IMG/VR virus record: IMGVR_UViG_3300035698_008810
Span: 1-29,876 of that record
DNA: 29,876 nt
Strand: one strand, 5' to 3'
DNA from: a virus
Shown: piece after piece, positions 1 to 6,501 of the stretch
Position numbering within the stretch: the stretch's first letter is position 1
How the letters are laid out: each line of letters begins with the position of its first letter
The notes under the pieces: model-generated
The model's input: only the letters and a program-made list of their open reading frames with translations
Told to the model about the DNA's origin: nothing
Database searches by the model: none
Position numbers and translations under genes: made by a program

Positions 1-295
1 GGATGTCAGTTTCCACACCCTGCGTGTTTTGTCCTGTAGCAACATTATCTGTATCTGAAGGATCAAGCAGAAGTTTATAGGATGTTTTTGTTAATATGTC
101 AATCCATTTTCCATTTTCGCTTGCACCAACAGAGGGTAATGTAAATACTTTTGCCGCCGATGTAGCAACGCCCAAAATCAAAAGCTTATTAAAATCTAAA
201 GTAGTTATAGAATAGTTATCTGTTTTTGTTTCTATTGTTGTTATTGTTGTTATTTGAGTATCACTTATAATAATAATAGGAGTATTAAAACTCAT
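1..295 (-). CDS. Tail fibre-like protein, partial (C-terminal part lies beyond the left edge)
   Basis: The frame opens with ATG at 295 (MSFNTPIIIISDTQITTITT), 8 bases after an AGGAG ribosome site, and runs open to the window edge for 98 codons. The visible part is rich in Thr, Ile and Ser. It has a segment of the form VFTLPSVGASENGKWIDILT, the kind of beta-strand pattern seen in phage fibre and adhesin stem proteins, where a nonpolar value is followed by a G-x-W-I strand. Its place at the end of the appendage cluster, after other fibre genes, fits a receptor-binding or fibre-stem part. No domain family can be named with confidence from the visible part. Confidence 0.75.
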   Translation of the reverse strand, partial: MSFNTPIIIISDTQITTITTIETKTDNYSITTLDFNKLLILGVATSAAKVFTLPSVGASENGKWIDILTKTSYKLLLDPSDTDNVATGQNTQGVETDI

Positions 296-309
296 ACCAA
301 TTTCTCCTT

Positions 310-687
310 TTAAGCATGTGAAGTATCGTGTTTAATTGTGACTGTACCTGGAGAACCCCCTATAGTACCTTCAGCCTTTATTTCTACTTGTATATAAGTT
401 TCTTGTTGTGATGTAGAAGATGCTACTCTTAGTTTACCTGTAGTCTCAATCAAAAATTCAGAAGAAACCAATTCATATCTAGATTCAGTACTATTGTACG
501 CCTTTATTGATTCTTTATAAAAATTACTTCCACCGCTGGGTTTAAAAGAAATTCGTATATACATTCCTGTCACTTCTGAGCCTTTTGTATAATCAATATA
601 GATTAAACTTTGATCTTGTAATGACATAGATGTACTTGCAGCCACATAGCTTGCTGTTAATGTTGTACCATTAAATAATGTTATCAT
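310..687 (-). CDS. Appendage-associated protein with a domain shared with the gpI-like wedge protein
   Basis: This 125-aa protein starts at ATG 687 after a double ribosome site (AAGGAAGGA). It is beta-rich, has no membrane segment and no signal peptide. Residues 28-36 (LIYIDYTKG) and 98-118 (QVEIKAE then GGSPGTVTI) match, in the same order and similar spacing, a stretch at about residues 390-475 of the gpI-like protein encoded at 7809-9647. The shared unit is probably a beta-sandwich domain used on the outer virion surface. The gene sits between two fibre-like genes, so a fibre tip, adaptor or decoration role is inferred. I do not know a named family for it. Confidence 0.8.
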   Translation of the reverse strand: MITLFNGTTLTASYVAASTSMSLQDQSLIYIDYTKGSEVTGMYIRISFKPSGGSNFYKESIKAYNSTESRYELVSSEFLIETTGKLRVASSTSQQETYIQVEIKAEGTIGGSPGTVTIKHDTSHA

Positions 688-703
688 AATTAATTCCTTC
701 CTT

Positions 704-901
704 TTAATTTGACGTTATTGTCTTTGATCCTGATCGAGCTACCTCATAATGAACACCTATAGTTTGTACGAGAACATCACCTGCATAATCATCTGAAGTC
801 GCAGCTACTCTTTTTAAATTAAATCCGTACTGCAACATAGGATTAAATGTAATACCCTCAAAATTTAAAGTGCATCTATTATATTGAACACTGTAATCCA
901 T
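704..901 (-). CDS. Small structural-type protein; true start probably further upstream
   Basis: The first usual start codon is ATG at 901, giving 65 aa, but only GGAA directly precedes it and that is too close to act as a ribosome site. The same frame stays open upstream with sensible residues (ITYTTDSAVIPSATTISAE) past position 949. A good AAGG site lies at 959-962. The in-frame codon at the usual 8-base spacing from it is ACA (947-949), not ATG, GTG or TTG. The protein has strands such as LVQTIGVHYEV and looks like a small virion or fibre-associated part. Either an unusual start is used or a start codon has been lost by mutation or sequencing error. Function is not recognised. Confidence 0.6.
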   Translation of the reverse strand: MDYSVQYNRCTLNFEGITFNPMLQYGFNLKRVAATSDDYAGDVLVQTIGVHYEVARSGSKTITSN

Positions 902-972
902 TTCCGCTGAAATAGTAGTTGCGGATGGGATAACCGCACTATCTGTTGTATAAGTTATCCTTAAATTAAATA

Positions 973-1329
973 TTAACCTTCTCTATCAATCCATTTTTGT
1001 AAGGTAGCATATATCAAAGGCTCTACCAATATTTCATATCTTTCTAATTTAAATCTTTTTAAGCCAATTTTAATTATATCTTTTGCAAGTTTTAATTTTT
1101 CTTCTGAAGTCAAAGAAGTATTTTGTTTTTTTTTCTGAAATGCCATATGCTCTACTGCTCTTATAGCGTCTTCAACTACTTTTCTTATTAAATCCCAATT
1201 TTCATTATTTATTGAAACTTTTCCTTTTTTAAATAGCCAAGTCATAGCCCACATAATTATAGAAACTAAAATCAAATTAATTCCTGGACCCATAATTTCA
1301 AATATACTTATTTCTGTTGTACAAAACAT
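973..1329 (-). CDS. Holin of the LLH type (likely)
   Basis: This 118-aa protein has one membrane segment near residues 13-34 (GPGINLILVSIIMWAMTWLF), then a basic turn and a long amphipathic helical tail. The tail pattern VVEDAIRAVEHMAFQKKK then EEKLKLAKDIIKIGLKRF is like phage LLH holins (superfamily 6), which have one N-terminal transmembrane helix and a conserved 'AV-x-A-x-E' helix. Family length is usually 100-130 aa, which fits. It would make membrane lesions at lysis. ATG 1329 has AAGGAG 6 bases upstream. No endolysin is seen in this window, so the partner must lie elsewhere. A structural membrane protein is the alternative. Confidence 0.6.
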   Translation of the reverse strand: MFCTTEISIFEIMGPGINLILVSIIMWAMTWLFKKGKVSINNENWDLIRKVVEDAIRAVEHMAFQKKKQNTSLTSEEKLKLAKDIIKIGLKRFKLERYEILVEPLIYATLQKWIDREG

Positions 1330-1383
1330 ACTCTTCTCCTTGTTAAATTTATAGACATGCTTAATTAATAATAAAAGAAGGAA

Positions 1384-1404
1384 TCTAGGCTAATAAGACC
1401 TAGA
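1384..1404 (-). terminator. Hairpin after the fibre gene, possible weak terminator
   Basis: The arms TCTAGG and CCTAGA (1399-1404 and 1384-1389) pair perfectly around a 9-base loop. On the minus strand the stem is followed by a T-rich stretch (ATTCCTTCTTTTATT). It lies in the 108-base gap between the fibre gene stop (1438) and the holin start (1329). The stem is short and the T run is interrupted, so termination would be partial. Confidence 0.4.
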
Positions 1405-1437
1405 AACCTATTTAGGAGTAAAAAAATGAGTTTCTGT

Positions 1438-2517
1438 TTATTGATCGTATATAACTTCTACTGTAACTCTAATATTTTCGTTAGTAGGTGAAAAAGAACC
1501 ATCTGTGGTTAAATGTACTCCCACTGTTTGACCTGCTGTAAAGGTGATAACCCCAGGAGCTGCGTTTGCATAAGCGTCATTGGGTGACCCCATTGTCATT
1601 GTTAAGTCTAAAGAAGCGTCTGTTACATCTGTGCCATTTAGGGTAGGCTCTATTGTCAAAGTACCTGCTGCTACGCCTGCACCCATCACAGCAGACATTC
1701 CTACTATAGAACCAGCTTTTCGCATTACTAATCCATCTGTTGTGCCACTCAGATCTTCAACCGCTGTATCCGTTTGGCTTATTGCAATTCCGCCAATATA
1801 GGCAAAAACTAGAGGTACAGATAATAATTGTCGATCGGTCTGAGTTAATACTACATTACTTGCAGTAATAGCAGTTGCTCCGTGCACACCAGCGTGCTCA
1901 TCTGAGGTCAAATGATAGTATTCAGCAGTAGTTCCACCTTGAAGAGATGCTAAATTATTATGAGTAACAGTCCCCGCAAAAACTACCCAGTTAGTGCCAT
2001 TAAATTGATATCTTTGATCATCGTCTATTAACCAAAAGGCCATTCCTTCTGTTGCATCCGTGTCATCAAGAGCTTCTTCATTTATATAAGTATAAATTTT
2101 GTTGTTATGTGTATGTGTTCCTGCATCGCCTCCGGCATCATCTCCATCATCTTTAAACACACATCTTTCATATTCACTAAGAGCTGCCCCTACATCCCAG
2201 GAACCCCCAGTAAAATTATAAAGATCAAAATTAGTAGTATCTAAGCACTTTTCACCATTTGTTGCACCCACTCCTGTTGGAACACCTGCTTTAATGTAAT
2301 TAATATTGTGATTAACTGCATCTTGCCACTCTAGTCCCTCTATCCTGGCATCTACATAGCTTTTACAAGTATAAAGATCGGAGGCACTTGGTGTCCCCTC
2401 TCCCGCTAAAGCTGCTTTTTCGTCTGTTGTTGGTACATTAGCTGAATCAAAAGAAAAGGTGTCAGGTGCCCATGATCCTGTACTGGTATTCAAATAAGCA
2501 TATTTATAACTAGCCAT
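1438..2517 (-). CDS. Tail fibre protein
   Basis: This 359-aa protein is rich in Gly, Ala, Thr, Asp and Asn with few basic residues, typical of trimeric phage fibres. The N-terminal third has SYVDARIEGLEWQDAV, close to the repeated adaptor strand seen in many tail-fibre stems. The middle has HNNLASLQGGTTAEYYHLT, a motif (LQGG-x-EYYHL) widespread in phage fibres and adhesins. The C-terminal 130 residues look like a compact beta head (VMRKAGSIVG, FTAGQTVGVHL, RVTVEVIYD). ATG 2517 follows TTTAGGAGC. It is probably a receptor-binding or fibre-stem subunit. The target receptor cannot be read from sequence. Confidence 0.85.
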   Translation of the reverse strand: MASYKYAYLNTSTGSWAPDTFSFDSANVPTTDEKAALAGEGTPSASDLYTCKSYVDARIEGLEWQDAVNHNINYIKAGVPTGVGATNGEKCLDTTNFDLYNFTGGSWDVGAALSEYERCVFKDDGDDAGGDAGTHTHNNKIYTYINEEALDDTDATEGMAFWLIDDDQRYQFNGTNWVVFAGTVTHNNLASLQGGTTAEYYHLTSDEHAGVHGATAITASNVVLTQTDRQLLSVPLVFAYIGGIAISQTDTAVEDLSGTTDGLVMRKAGSIVGMSAVMGAGVAAGTLTIEPTLNGTDVTDASLDLTMTMGSPNDAYANAAPGVITFTAGQTVGVHLTTDGSFSPTNENIRVTVEVIYDQ

Positions 2518-2532
2518 TAAAAAGCTCCTAAA

Positions 2533-2829
2533 TTAATTAATTAATAAGTTTTCTAAAATTTCAAATATATCTTCTATATCTTTTTTTATTTTAATAATAT
2601 CTTTTTCTATATCTCTAACATCTTTTTCTACATCTTTAATATAGCTATCTATATTTCTAACATTATCTTCAATTTTATCTACTTTATTCTTACAAGCAAA
2701 AGGGTTTTCCTCACAAGGATCTCCATAACCTAACAAAACATTTTTTTGATTTAACGTAGGTAAACAATCTAAATCTTTTAACTCAGAAAAAGGCTGAATT
2801 GATCCCCTATTTCTATTTAAATAAACTAT
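2533..2829 (-). CDS. Coiled-coil protein with an ATA start or an early stop codon
   Basis: The first usual start (TTG 2736) gives 67 aa but has no ribosome site. The frame is open and protein-like upstream (VYLNRNRGSIQPFSELKD) to ATA at 2827-2829, which sits exactly 7 bases after AGGA (2837-2840). Further up in the same frame is ATG (2842-2844) followed at once by TAG. I chose the ATA start, giving 98 aa. The protein has a short conserved-looking N part (VLLGYGDPCEENPFACKNK) with three Cys, then a heptad coiled coil to the C-terminus (residues about 55-95). No membrane segment is seen. The setting suggests a fibre- or lysis-associated small protein; the family is not recognised. Confidence 0.6.
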   Translation of the reverse strand: MVYLNRNRGSIQPFSELKDLDCLPTLNQKNVLLGYGDPCEENPFACKNKVDKIEDNVRNIDSYIKDVEKDVRDIEKDIIKIKKDIEDIFEILENLLIN

Positions 2830-2919
2830 TTTTTCTTCCTACATCTTTATCTCACTTTAGTGTTAAGTATTAAATACTAACTAATTAACTAAAAGAGAAA
2901 AAAAGACAGCTAAATATAA

Positions 2920-3297
2920 TTAATCAATTAATTGATTTAATACACTTTTAATTTCTGCAAGTTTAGATTTAATCTCCTCTGTTCTACTTTTTACTGTTTT
3001 AATATTCTCTACTAATAAATCTGGTATATACCATCTAGGTTCGCCCCTGTTAGTTACCGCGGTAGTCCCTAAATGACAATCATAAATTTCTTTTATTGTG
3101 GTAGAATTTTGATTTATTTTTTCTGTTAGCTTGTCTATTTTTTTTACTATTTCATTCATGGCTACCTCTCGGTTTGGCCTTATTTTTTCTTTTAAAAATT
3201 CTAAAAGTGTTTTAATAATATTAATAAGAACTGCCACGAAAAGTCCTATATAACCTAAACCCTCCAAGGATACATTTTCTAAAGGAATTTGTGTCAT
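2920..3297 (-). CDS. Single-pass membrane protein with coiled-coil tail
   Basis: ATG 3297 is chosen over the upstream TTG because GGGAG lies 7 bases before it. The 125-aa product has one membrane helix near residues 14-35 (LGYIGLFVAVLINIIKTLLEF), a basic boundary (KEKIRPNR), then two long helical stretches with heptads (about 46-70 and 95-122). A hydrophilic loop between them contains TNRGEPRWYIPDL. This layout resembles inner-membrane spanins and some holin partners, but there is no sequence feature that proves either. It lies next to another small membrane protein and a lipoprotein, which makes a lysis or superinfection role plausible. Function is inference only. Confidence 0.7.
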   Translation of the reverse strand: MTQIPLENVSLEGLGYIGLFVAVLINIIKTLLEFLKEKIRPNREVAMNEIVKKIDKLTEKINQNSTTIKEIYDCHLGTTAVTNRGEPRWYIPDLLVENIKTVKSRTEEIKSKLAEIKSVLNQLID

Positions 3298-3319
3298 TTT
3301 GAGTCTCCCATAAAACAAA

Positions 3320-3430
3320 CTAGGGAATTATCTTCTTTACCAAGAATTTTGCAGCACTTATTAAACCAGAGCCTAATTCTGCAAAACCCGTTATAATTAA
3401 ACTACACAAAAATAATTGACTTATTTCCAT
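3320..3430 (-). CDS. 36-aa hydrophobic peptide
   Basis: This short gene overlaps the end of the Lys/Glu-rich gene by 10 bases in another frame. AAGGAG lies 8 bases before ATG 3430, a textbook ribosome site, which is why I accept so small a frame. The peptide (MEISQLFLCSLIITGFAELG, then SGLISAAKFLVKKIIP) is one membrane helix of about 24 residues with a basic end (KK). It could be a small holin-type or regulatory membrane peptide. It ends with TAG, 23 bases before the next gene's ATG, so the two small membrane proteins are likely co-translated. Confidence 0.6.
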   Translation of the reverse strand: MEISQLFLCSLIITGFAELGSGLISAAKFLVKKIIP

Positions 3431-3984
3431 AAAGCTGACTCCTTATTTTTAAAAACTTTTTCAACTGCTTGAGCCATTAACAACTGAACACTTTCTTTTT
3501 TAGATTTAGATTCTTTTTTACTGGCTTCTTCTTTTTCTTCTTCTTTATCCTCTTCCTCATCTTCCTCATTTTTATTATTGTCTTCAGAATCTTCCTCTTT
3601 TTCTTCTTTTTTACTTTTTTTAGATTCTTCTTTTTTTACTTTATCGTCTCCGTCTGGATCAATTTCTTTCATAGCACTTAAAGCTTTATCAAAGATATCT
3701 TTTTCGTTGCTTCCTAAAACATTAGCCATATAAGCCAATAAGCCAGTAGCTTCTTGTTCATCGCCTACAGCTTTTGCCAAATCATTAGCTAATTTTTTAG
3801 GATCATCTTTATAGATTTCTTGTATTTCTTTATCTTTTATATCCAATTTCTGTTTTATTTTTTTTAATACGGGATGATCTTTTTTAGTATCTCCGTCTTC
3901 TTCCTCTTTTTTAACTTCTTTCTTTTTAGCCTCATTAAAAGTTTTAAAGTTAGCAAATTTATGTAGATCCTCTGTTATAGACAT
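3421..3984 (-). CDS. Lys/Glu-rich low-complexity protein
   Basis: The 187-aa product has a normal start (ATG 3984 after AGGGGG). Residues 1-50 and 110-170 are almost only Lys, Glu, Asp and Ser. In between lies an ordered helical core (about 45-112), with segments such as DDPKKLANDLAKAVGDEQEA and ATGLLAYMANVLGSNEKDIF. It ends in a helix (VQLLMAQAVEKVFKNK). There is no membrane helix or signal peptide. Charge-rich proteins of this sort occur among phage internal head and prohead core proteins, but this gene is far from the head block. Function is not recognised. Confidence 0.75.
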   Translation of the reverse strand: MSITEDLHKFANFKTFNEAKKKEVKKEEEDGDTKKDHPVLKKIKQKLDIKDKEIQEIYKDDPKKLANDLAKAVGDEQEATGLLAYMANVLGSNEKDIFDKALSAMKEIDPDGDDKVKKEESKKSKKEEKEEDSEDNNKNEEDEEEDKEEEKEEASKKESKSKKESVQLLMAQAVEKVFKNKESALWK

Positions 3985-4009
3985 TATATAGCCCCCTCTA
4001 TTTTTAAAA

Positions 4010-4064
4010 TAATTTTAATATAATATATTACAAACATACGTATACTTATATTATATTAAAATTA
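4010..4064. repeat. 18-bp perfect inverted repeat with 19-base loop
   Basis: The arms at 4010-4027 and 4047-4064 (TAATTTTAATATAATATA and its reverse complement) are perfect. The loop (4028-4046) itself holds the palindrome ATACGTAT (4036-4043). It fills most of the 101-base gap between the lipoprotein gene and the Lys/Glu-rich gene. As RNA it would form a long AU stem, possibly a terminator, a processing site or a stability element. The lack of GC pairs makes a simple intrinsic terminator less certain. The inner palindrome could be an operator. Confidence 0.7.
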
Positions 4065-4085
4065 AAAAATTTTAAAAGTTAATTT

Positions 4086-4562
4086 TTAATTTTTTTTTCT
4101 GTAAATTCCTAATTTTTTATGTTTAAATTTTAAATTATTATTTTTTGATCCAAATTTTCTAAATATAACAGATGTTTCATCTAATAAACAAATAATTACA
4201 TTTATTACTTTTGATCCTACTGAATCTTTTTCAATTTGAGATTGAATAAGACTAACAATTAATTTGAGCCCTCCCTGAATAGCATATATTTCTTCATCCT
4301 TTAAATTTAATTTTAAAGAATTTAAGGTGCTATTTAATTCTTTTATTTTAATATTTTCTTTACCCTCAATATCTTTTATAACTATATTTATTGCTAAAGA
4401 AGCCTCTTTAAAATGCTCAAATTTATTATCATTTTTATTTCTACTTAATACTATAGGCAAAGATGCATCTACTAAAGATCTTGCTACTACACAAAGATCT
4501 ATATTTGCACATCCGACTAAATTCATCATAAGAAATATTAGTATACATATTAATTTTTTCAT
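4086..4562 (-). CDS. Phage-encoded lipoprotein
   Basis: The 158-aa protein starts MKKLICILIFLMMNLVGCAN: a basic N-terminus, a hydrophobic core and a lipobox LVGC with Cys18 as the lipidation site. The mature part is mostly helical and ends in a very basic tail (KFKHKKLGIYRKKN). A predicted signal peptidase II protein inside a virion gene block is most likely an outer spanin, a superinfection-exclusion lipoprotein (as with T5 Llp or TP-J34 Ltp) or a lysis factor. Nothing in the sequence decides between them. The start follows TTTAGGAG with normal spacing. Ala at +2 after Cys would favour outer-membrane sorting in a Gram-negative host. Confidence 0.75.
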   Translation of the reverse strand: MKKLICILIFLMMNLVGCANIDLCVVARSLVDASLPIVLSRNKNDNKFEHFKEASLAINIVIKDIEGKENIKIKELNSTLNSLKLNLKDEEIYAIQGGLKLIVSLIQSQIEKDSVGSKVINVIICLLDETSVIFRKFGSKNNNLKFKHKKLGIYRKKN

Positions 4563-4587
4563 AATTTACTCCTAAATATAAAATTAA

Positions 4588-4848
4588 TTAACTATTACAA
4601 AAAGTATCTGGGGAACCATCTCTTAAAAGTGCCCCACAACCCATAGTATCGCCCTCTCTAGCCAGTAAATCACTATTTCCCTTAGTATTAAGTGAACCTG
4701 TACTAATTTGCTGGCTTCCATGCCTATTGCAGTGTACAGCATCCCCAACTCTTGCCACAGGGATTCCATTTACAAAGATATTTGAAGACCCCGTTTGTAC
4801 ATATCCTCCATGAGATATTAAATCACCTTTTCTTATTAATTTCCTCAT
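4588..4848 (-). CDS. PAAR-domain spike tip protein
   Basis: This 86-aa protein has the PAAR pattern: KLIRKGDLISHGGYVQTGSS, then NIFVNGIPVARVGD with a His/Cys set (DAVHCNRHG), then a second repeat ending GSPDTFCNS. PAAR proteins form a sharp cone, with a metal bound by His/Cys, on the end of the VgrG/gp5 spike; T4 gp5.4 is the phage example. The ATG at 4848 lies inside the upstream Tfa-like gene (26-base overlap) and has GGAG 7 bases before it, which supports the overlapping start. It should cap the spike protein encoded at 13522-14508. It is unusual that it lies among fibre genes instead of next to the spike. Confidence 0.88.
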   Translation of the reverse strand: MRKLIRKGDLISHGGYVQTGSSNIFVNGIPVARVGDAVHCNRHGSQQISTGSLNTKGNSDLLAREGDTMGCGALLRDGSPDTFCNS

Positions 4849-5578
4849 TTAATTTCTCCAAATCTTCCGCCTTACTACAAGTTTTGATTATTTTTAATTG
4901 TGCAATTTTCCATTTTTGATTCTGTCTTTGAACAGATATAATTTTATTAATTAAAATATCTATTTCTTCTATTGTAATTTTAAAAATGTCCCCAGGATAC
5001 TCATCAAAAGTTATATCATCCTTTTTTATATTTTCTAATTCCATATTCTTTTGTAAAAAATATAAATTATCTAAATTTGTTTTACTTGCTTTTATTTCAA
5101 ATTTTTTAAAAAACACTACTTTTTCTTTTGCAGCTATTTTAATAACTTTGCCCAATAAAACTTCTTTTATTTGGTTTATATTTTCTACTTGATATTCCCA
5201 TATCCCTAAGGGTGTAAGGTCATTATAAACTCTTTTATACCCCTTTTTTTCTAGAATAGTAGGAGCTATATTAGTAGTTTTTAAATCTCTGATATCCAAG
5301 CCTAATTTAGGAATAATTTTCTTACCTGTGTTTTTATCATAATAAATTTTTCCACGATAATCTGCAACCACTTCCCATTGCTGCTCTTTTTCATGAAAAA
5401 GAGCAGCTTTATTTTTTCCGTGTCTGGGAGGTTTAATCTCTGTTGCTTTGGCTGGCACTAAAAACTTAATAACTTTATTTATTTTAAATTCTAAAGGGTC
5501 TATTTTTGCAAAAGTTGTTTTTGAGTAAATATTATTATTGCCATTATAGTGGTAAAGTATTTTTTGTTTTATTTTCAT
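4823..5578 (-). CDS. Tail fibre assembly (Tfa-like) chaperone
   Basis: Residues about 38-90 hold the Tfa signature: FLVPAKATEIKPP, then KNKAALFHEKEQQWEVVADY with RGKIYY straight after. The family usually reads 'VPANAT-x-x-PP ... W ... D-x-RG-x-x-Y'. Tfa proteins help fold and trimerise fibre C-termini and can stay on the fibre. At 251 aa it is longer than common Tfa proteins; residues 130-251 form an added helical and charged part of unknown use. It follows the collar-domain fibre gene directly (9 bases between), the standard fibre/chaperone pairing, so that fibre is its likely client. ATG 5578 follows TTAGGAAAATAGA. Confidence 0.72.
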   Translation of the reverse strand: MKIKQKILYHYNGNNNIYSKTTFAKIDPLEFKINKVIKFLVPAKATEIKPPRHGKNKAALFHEKEQQWEVVADYRGKIYYDKNTGKKIIPKLGLDIRDLKTTNIAPTILEKKGYKRVYNDLTPLGIWEYQVENINQIKEVLLGKVIKIAAKEKVVFFKKFEIKASKTNLDNLYFLQKNMELENIKKDDITFDEYPGDIFKITIEEIDILINKIISVQRQNQKWKIAQLKIIKTCSKAEDLEKLNEEINKKR

Positions 5579-5587
5579 TCTATTTTC

Positions 5588-6487
5588 CTAATATTTAATA
5601 CAAAACATTTTATTAACATTTCTAGGTCTTGTTTCATTTCCACCGTAGGAAGACGTTGTGTAATGGCTACATCCCCCTCTCATTCTCCTTTCACCTGAGC
5701 CTAGATCTAACTCATCACTATCATCATCTCCATAATCATGGGCATGACTTTCTACTCCGGGGGGTTGTTTTGCACCTATAATGTCTCCTCCTGTTCCGTC
5801 CCCCCTGTCTGTACGACTTGCAGCATCAGGGTCATTTCCGGCACCATGATCTAAACCCCTTACAAATTCACCTCGCATATCATTAATATTAAAAGTTGTT
5901 GATCCGTCTCCAACGCCAAACTGAGTCCCTATAACTGCGAATAAACTGGAATACGTAGTTCTTGAAATTATTGAACCATCTTCTTCAAGATATCCGGTAG
6001 GGGGTATTGCTGTATTCCACATTATAGAAGTTCCAACTGGGACTATGGAAGCATCTAAACTTTCAGACTTTATATCTAATTTCGCTATAGCTGTTTCTAA
6101 ATCGTCTCCATCTGCTACTGTGTAAGGAGTGGCCCCGTGAGTAGTATAAGTGGGCGATACATCGTCTTTATCTGTAGCCCCTATAAAAGTTCCTTGATTT
6201 GAATTGTTTAAACTTAATTTTCCTAATGCTACATTGTGTGTGTCTAATTCAGCAATACTATAATTATTACTATAACTAGGCATTGTAGCAGTAGTTTCAT
6301 CCTCTCCTACTTTGTCTGCTAAATAACCTATTTGAGTAAGTTGATCCGTATCCCTCTCAGCTAAATCAACTAAAGGTCTATTATCGACAGGTGCATAAAC
6401 AGGATCGTCTAAAGTATAATATCTAACTGTAGTTAAACCATCCGCATCTGTTGCTGTATTGGCTGGGGGTACTGTTGGCCAAGTCAT
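5588..6487 (-). CDS. Tail fibre with phage tail collar domain
   Basis: The 299-aa protein has an N-terminal adaptor with VRYYTLDDPVYAPVDNRPL (residues 21-39), a motif found in virion-attached fibre starts. Residues about 150-210 form a phage tail collar domain: VPVGTSIMWNTAIPPTGYLE, then FGVGDGSTTFNINDMRGEFVR. The C-terminus holds an HAH motif (ESHAHDYG) and a Gly/Arg-rich end (NETRPRNVNKMFCIKY), as in T4 gp12-type and Mu-like fibres whose His pairs can bind metal. It is a probable receptor-binding short fibre. The next gene is its likely chaperone. Confidence 0.88.
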   Translation of the reverse strand: MTWPTVPPANTATDADGLTTVRYYTLDDPVYAPVDNRPLVDLAERDTDQLTQIGYLADKVGEDETTATMPSYSNNYSIAELDTHNVALGKLSLNNSNQGTFIGATDKDDVSPTYTTHGATPYTVADGDDLETAIAKLDIKSESLDASIVPVGTSIMWNTAIPPTGYLEEDGSIISRTTYSSLFAVIGTQFGVGDGSTTFNINDMRGEFVRGLDHGAGNDPDAASRTDRGDGTGGDIIGAKQPPGVESHAHDYGDDDSDELDLGSGERRMRGGCSHYTTSSYGGNETRPRNVNKMFCIKY

Positions 6488-6501
6488 AAGGCTAGTCCTT
6501 T

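Noticed and set aside
228-258. TTG/TTA triplet run near the left edge as a regulatory repeat
   Set aside because: It is inside an open frame and codes the Thr/Ile run (TTITTIET) of a fibre-like protein.
2839-2841. Reading TAG as an amino acid (stop-codon recoding)
   Set aside because: Several clear genes end at TAG at sensible points (for example 22330 and 18910) with the next gene close behind. A recoded TAG is not needed elsewhere in the window.
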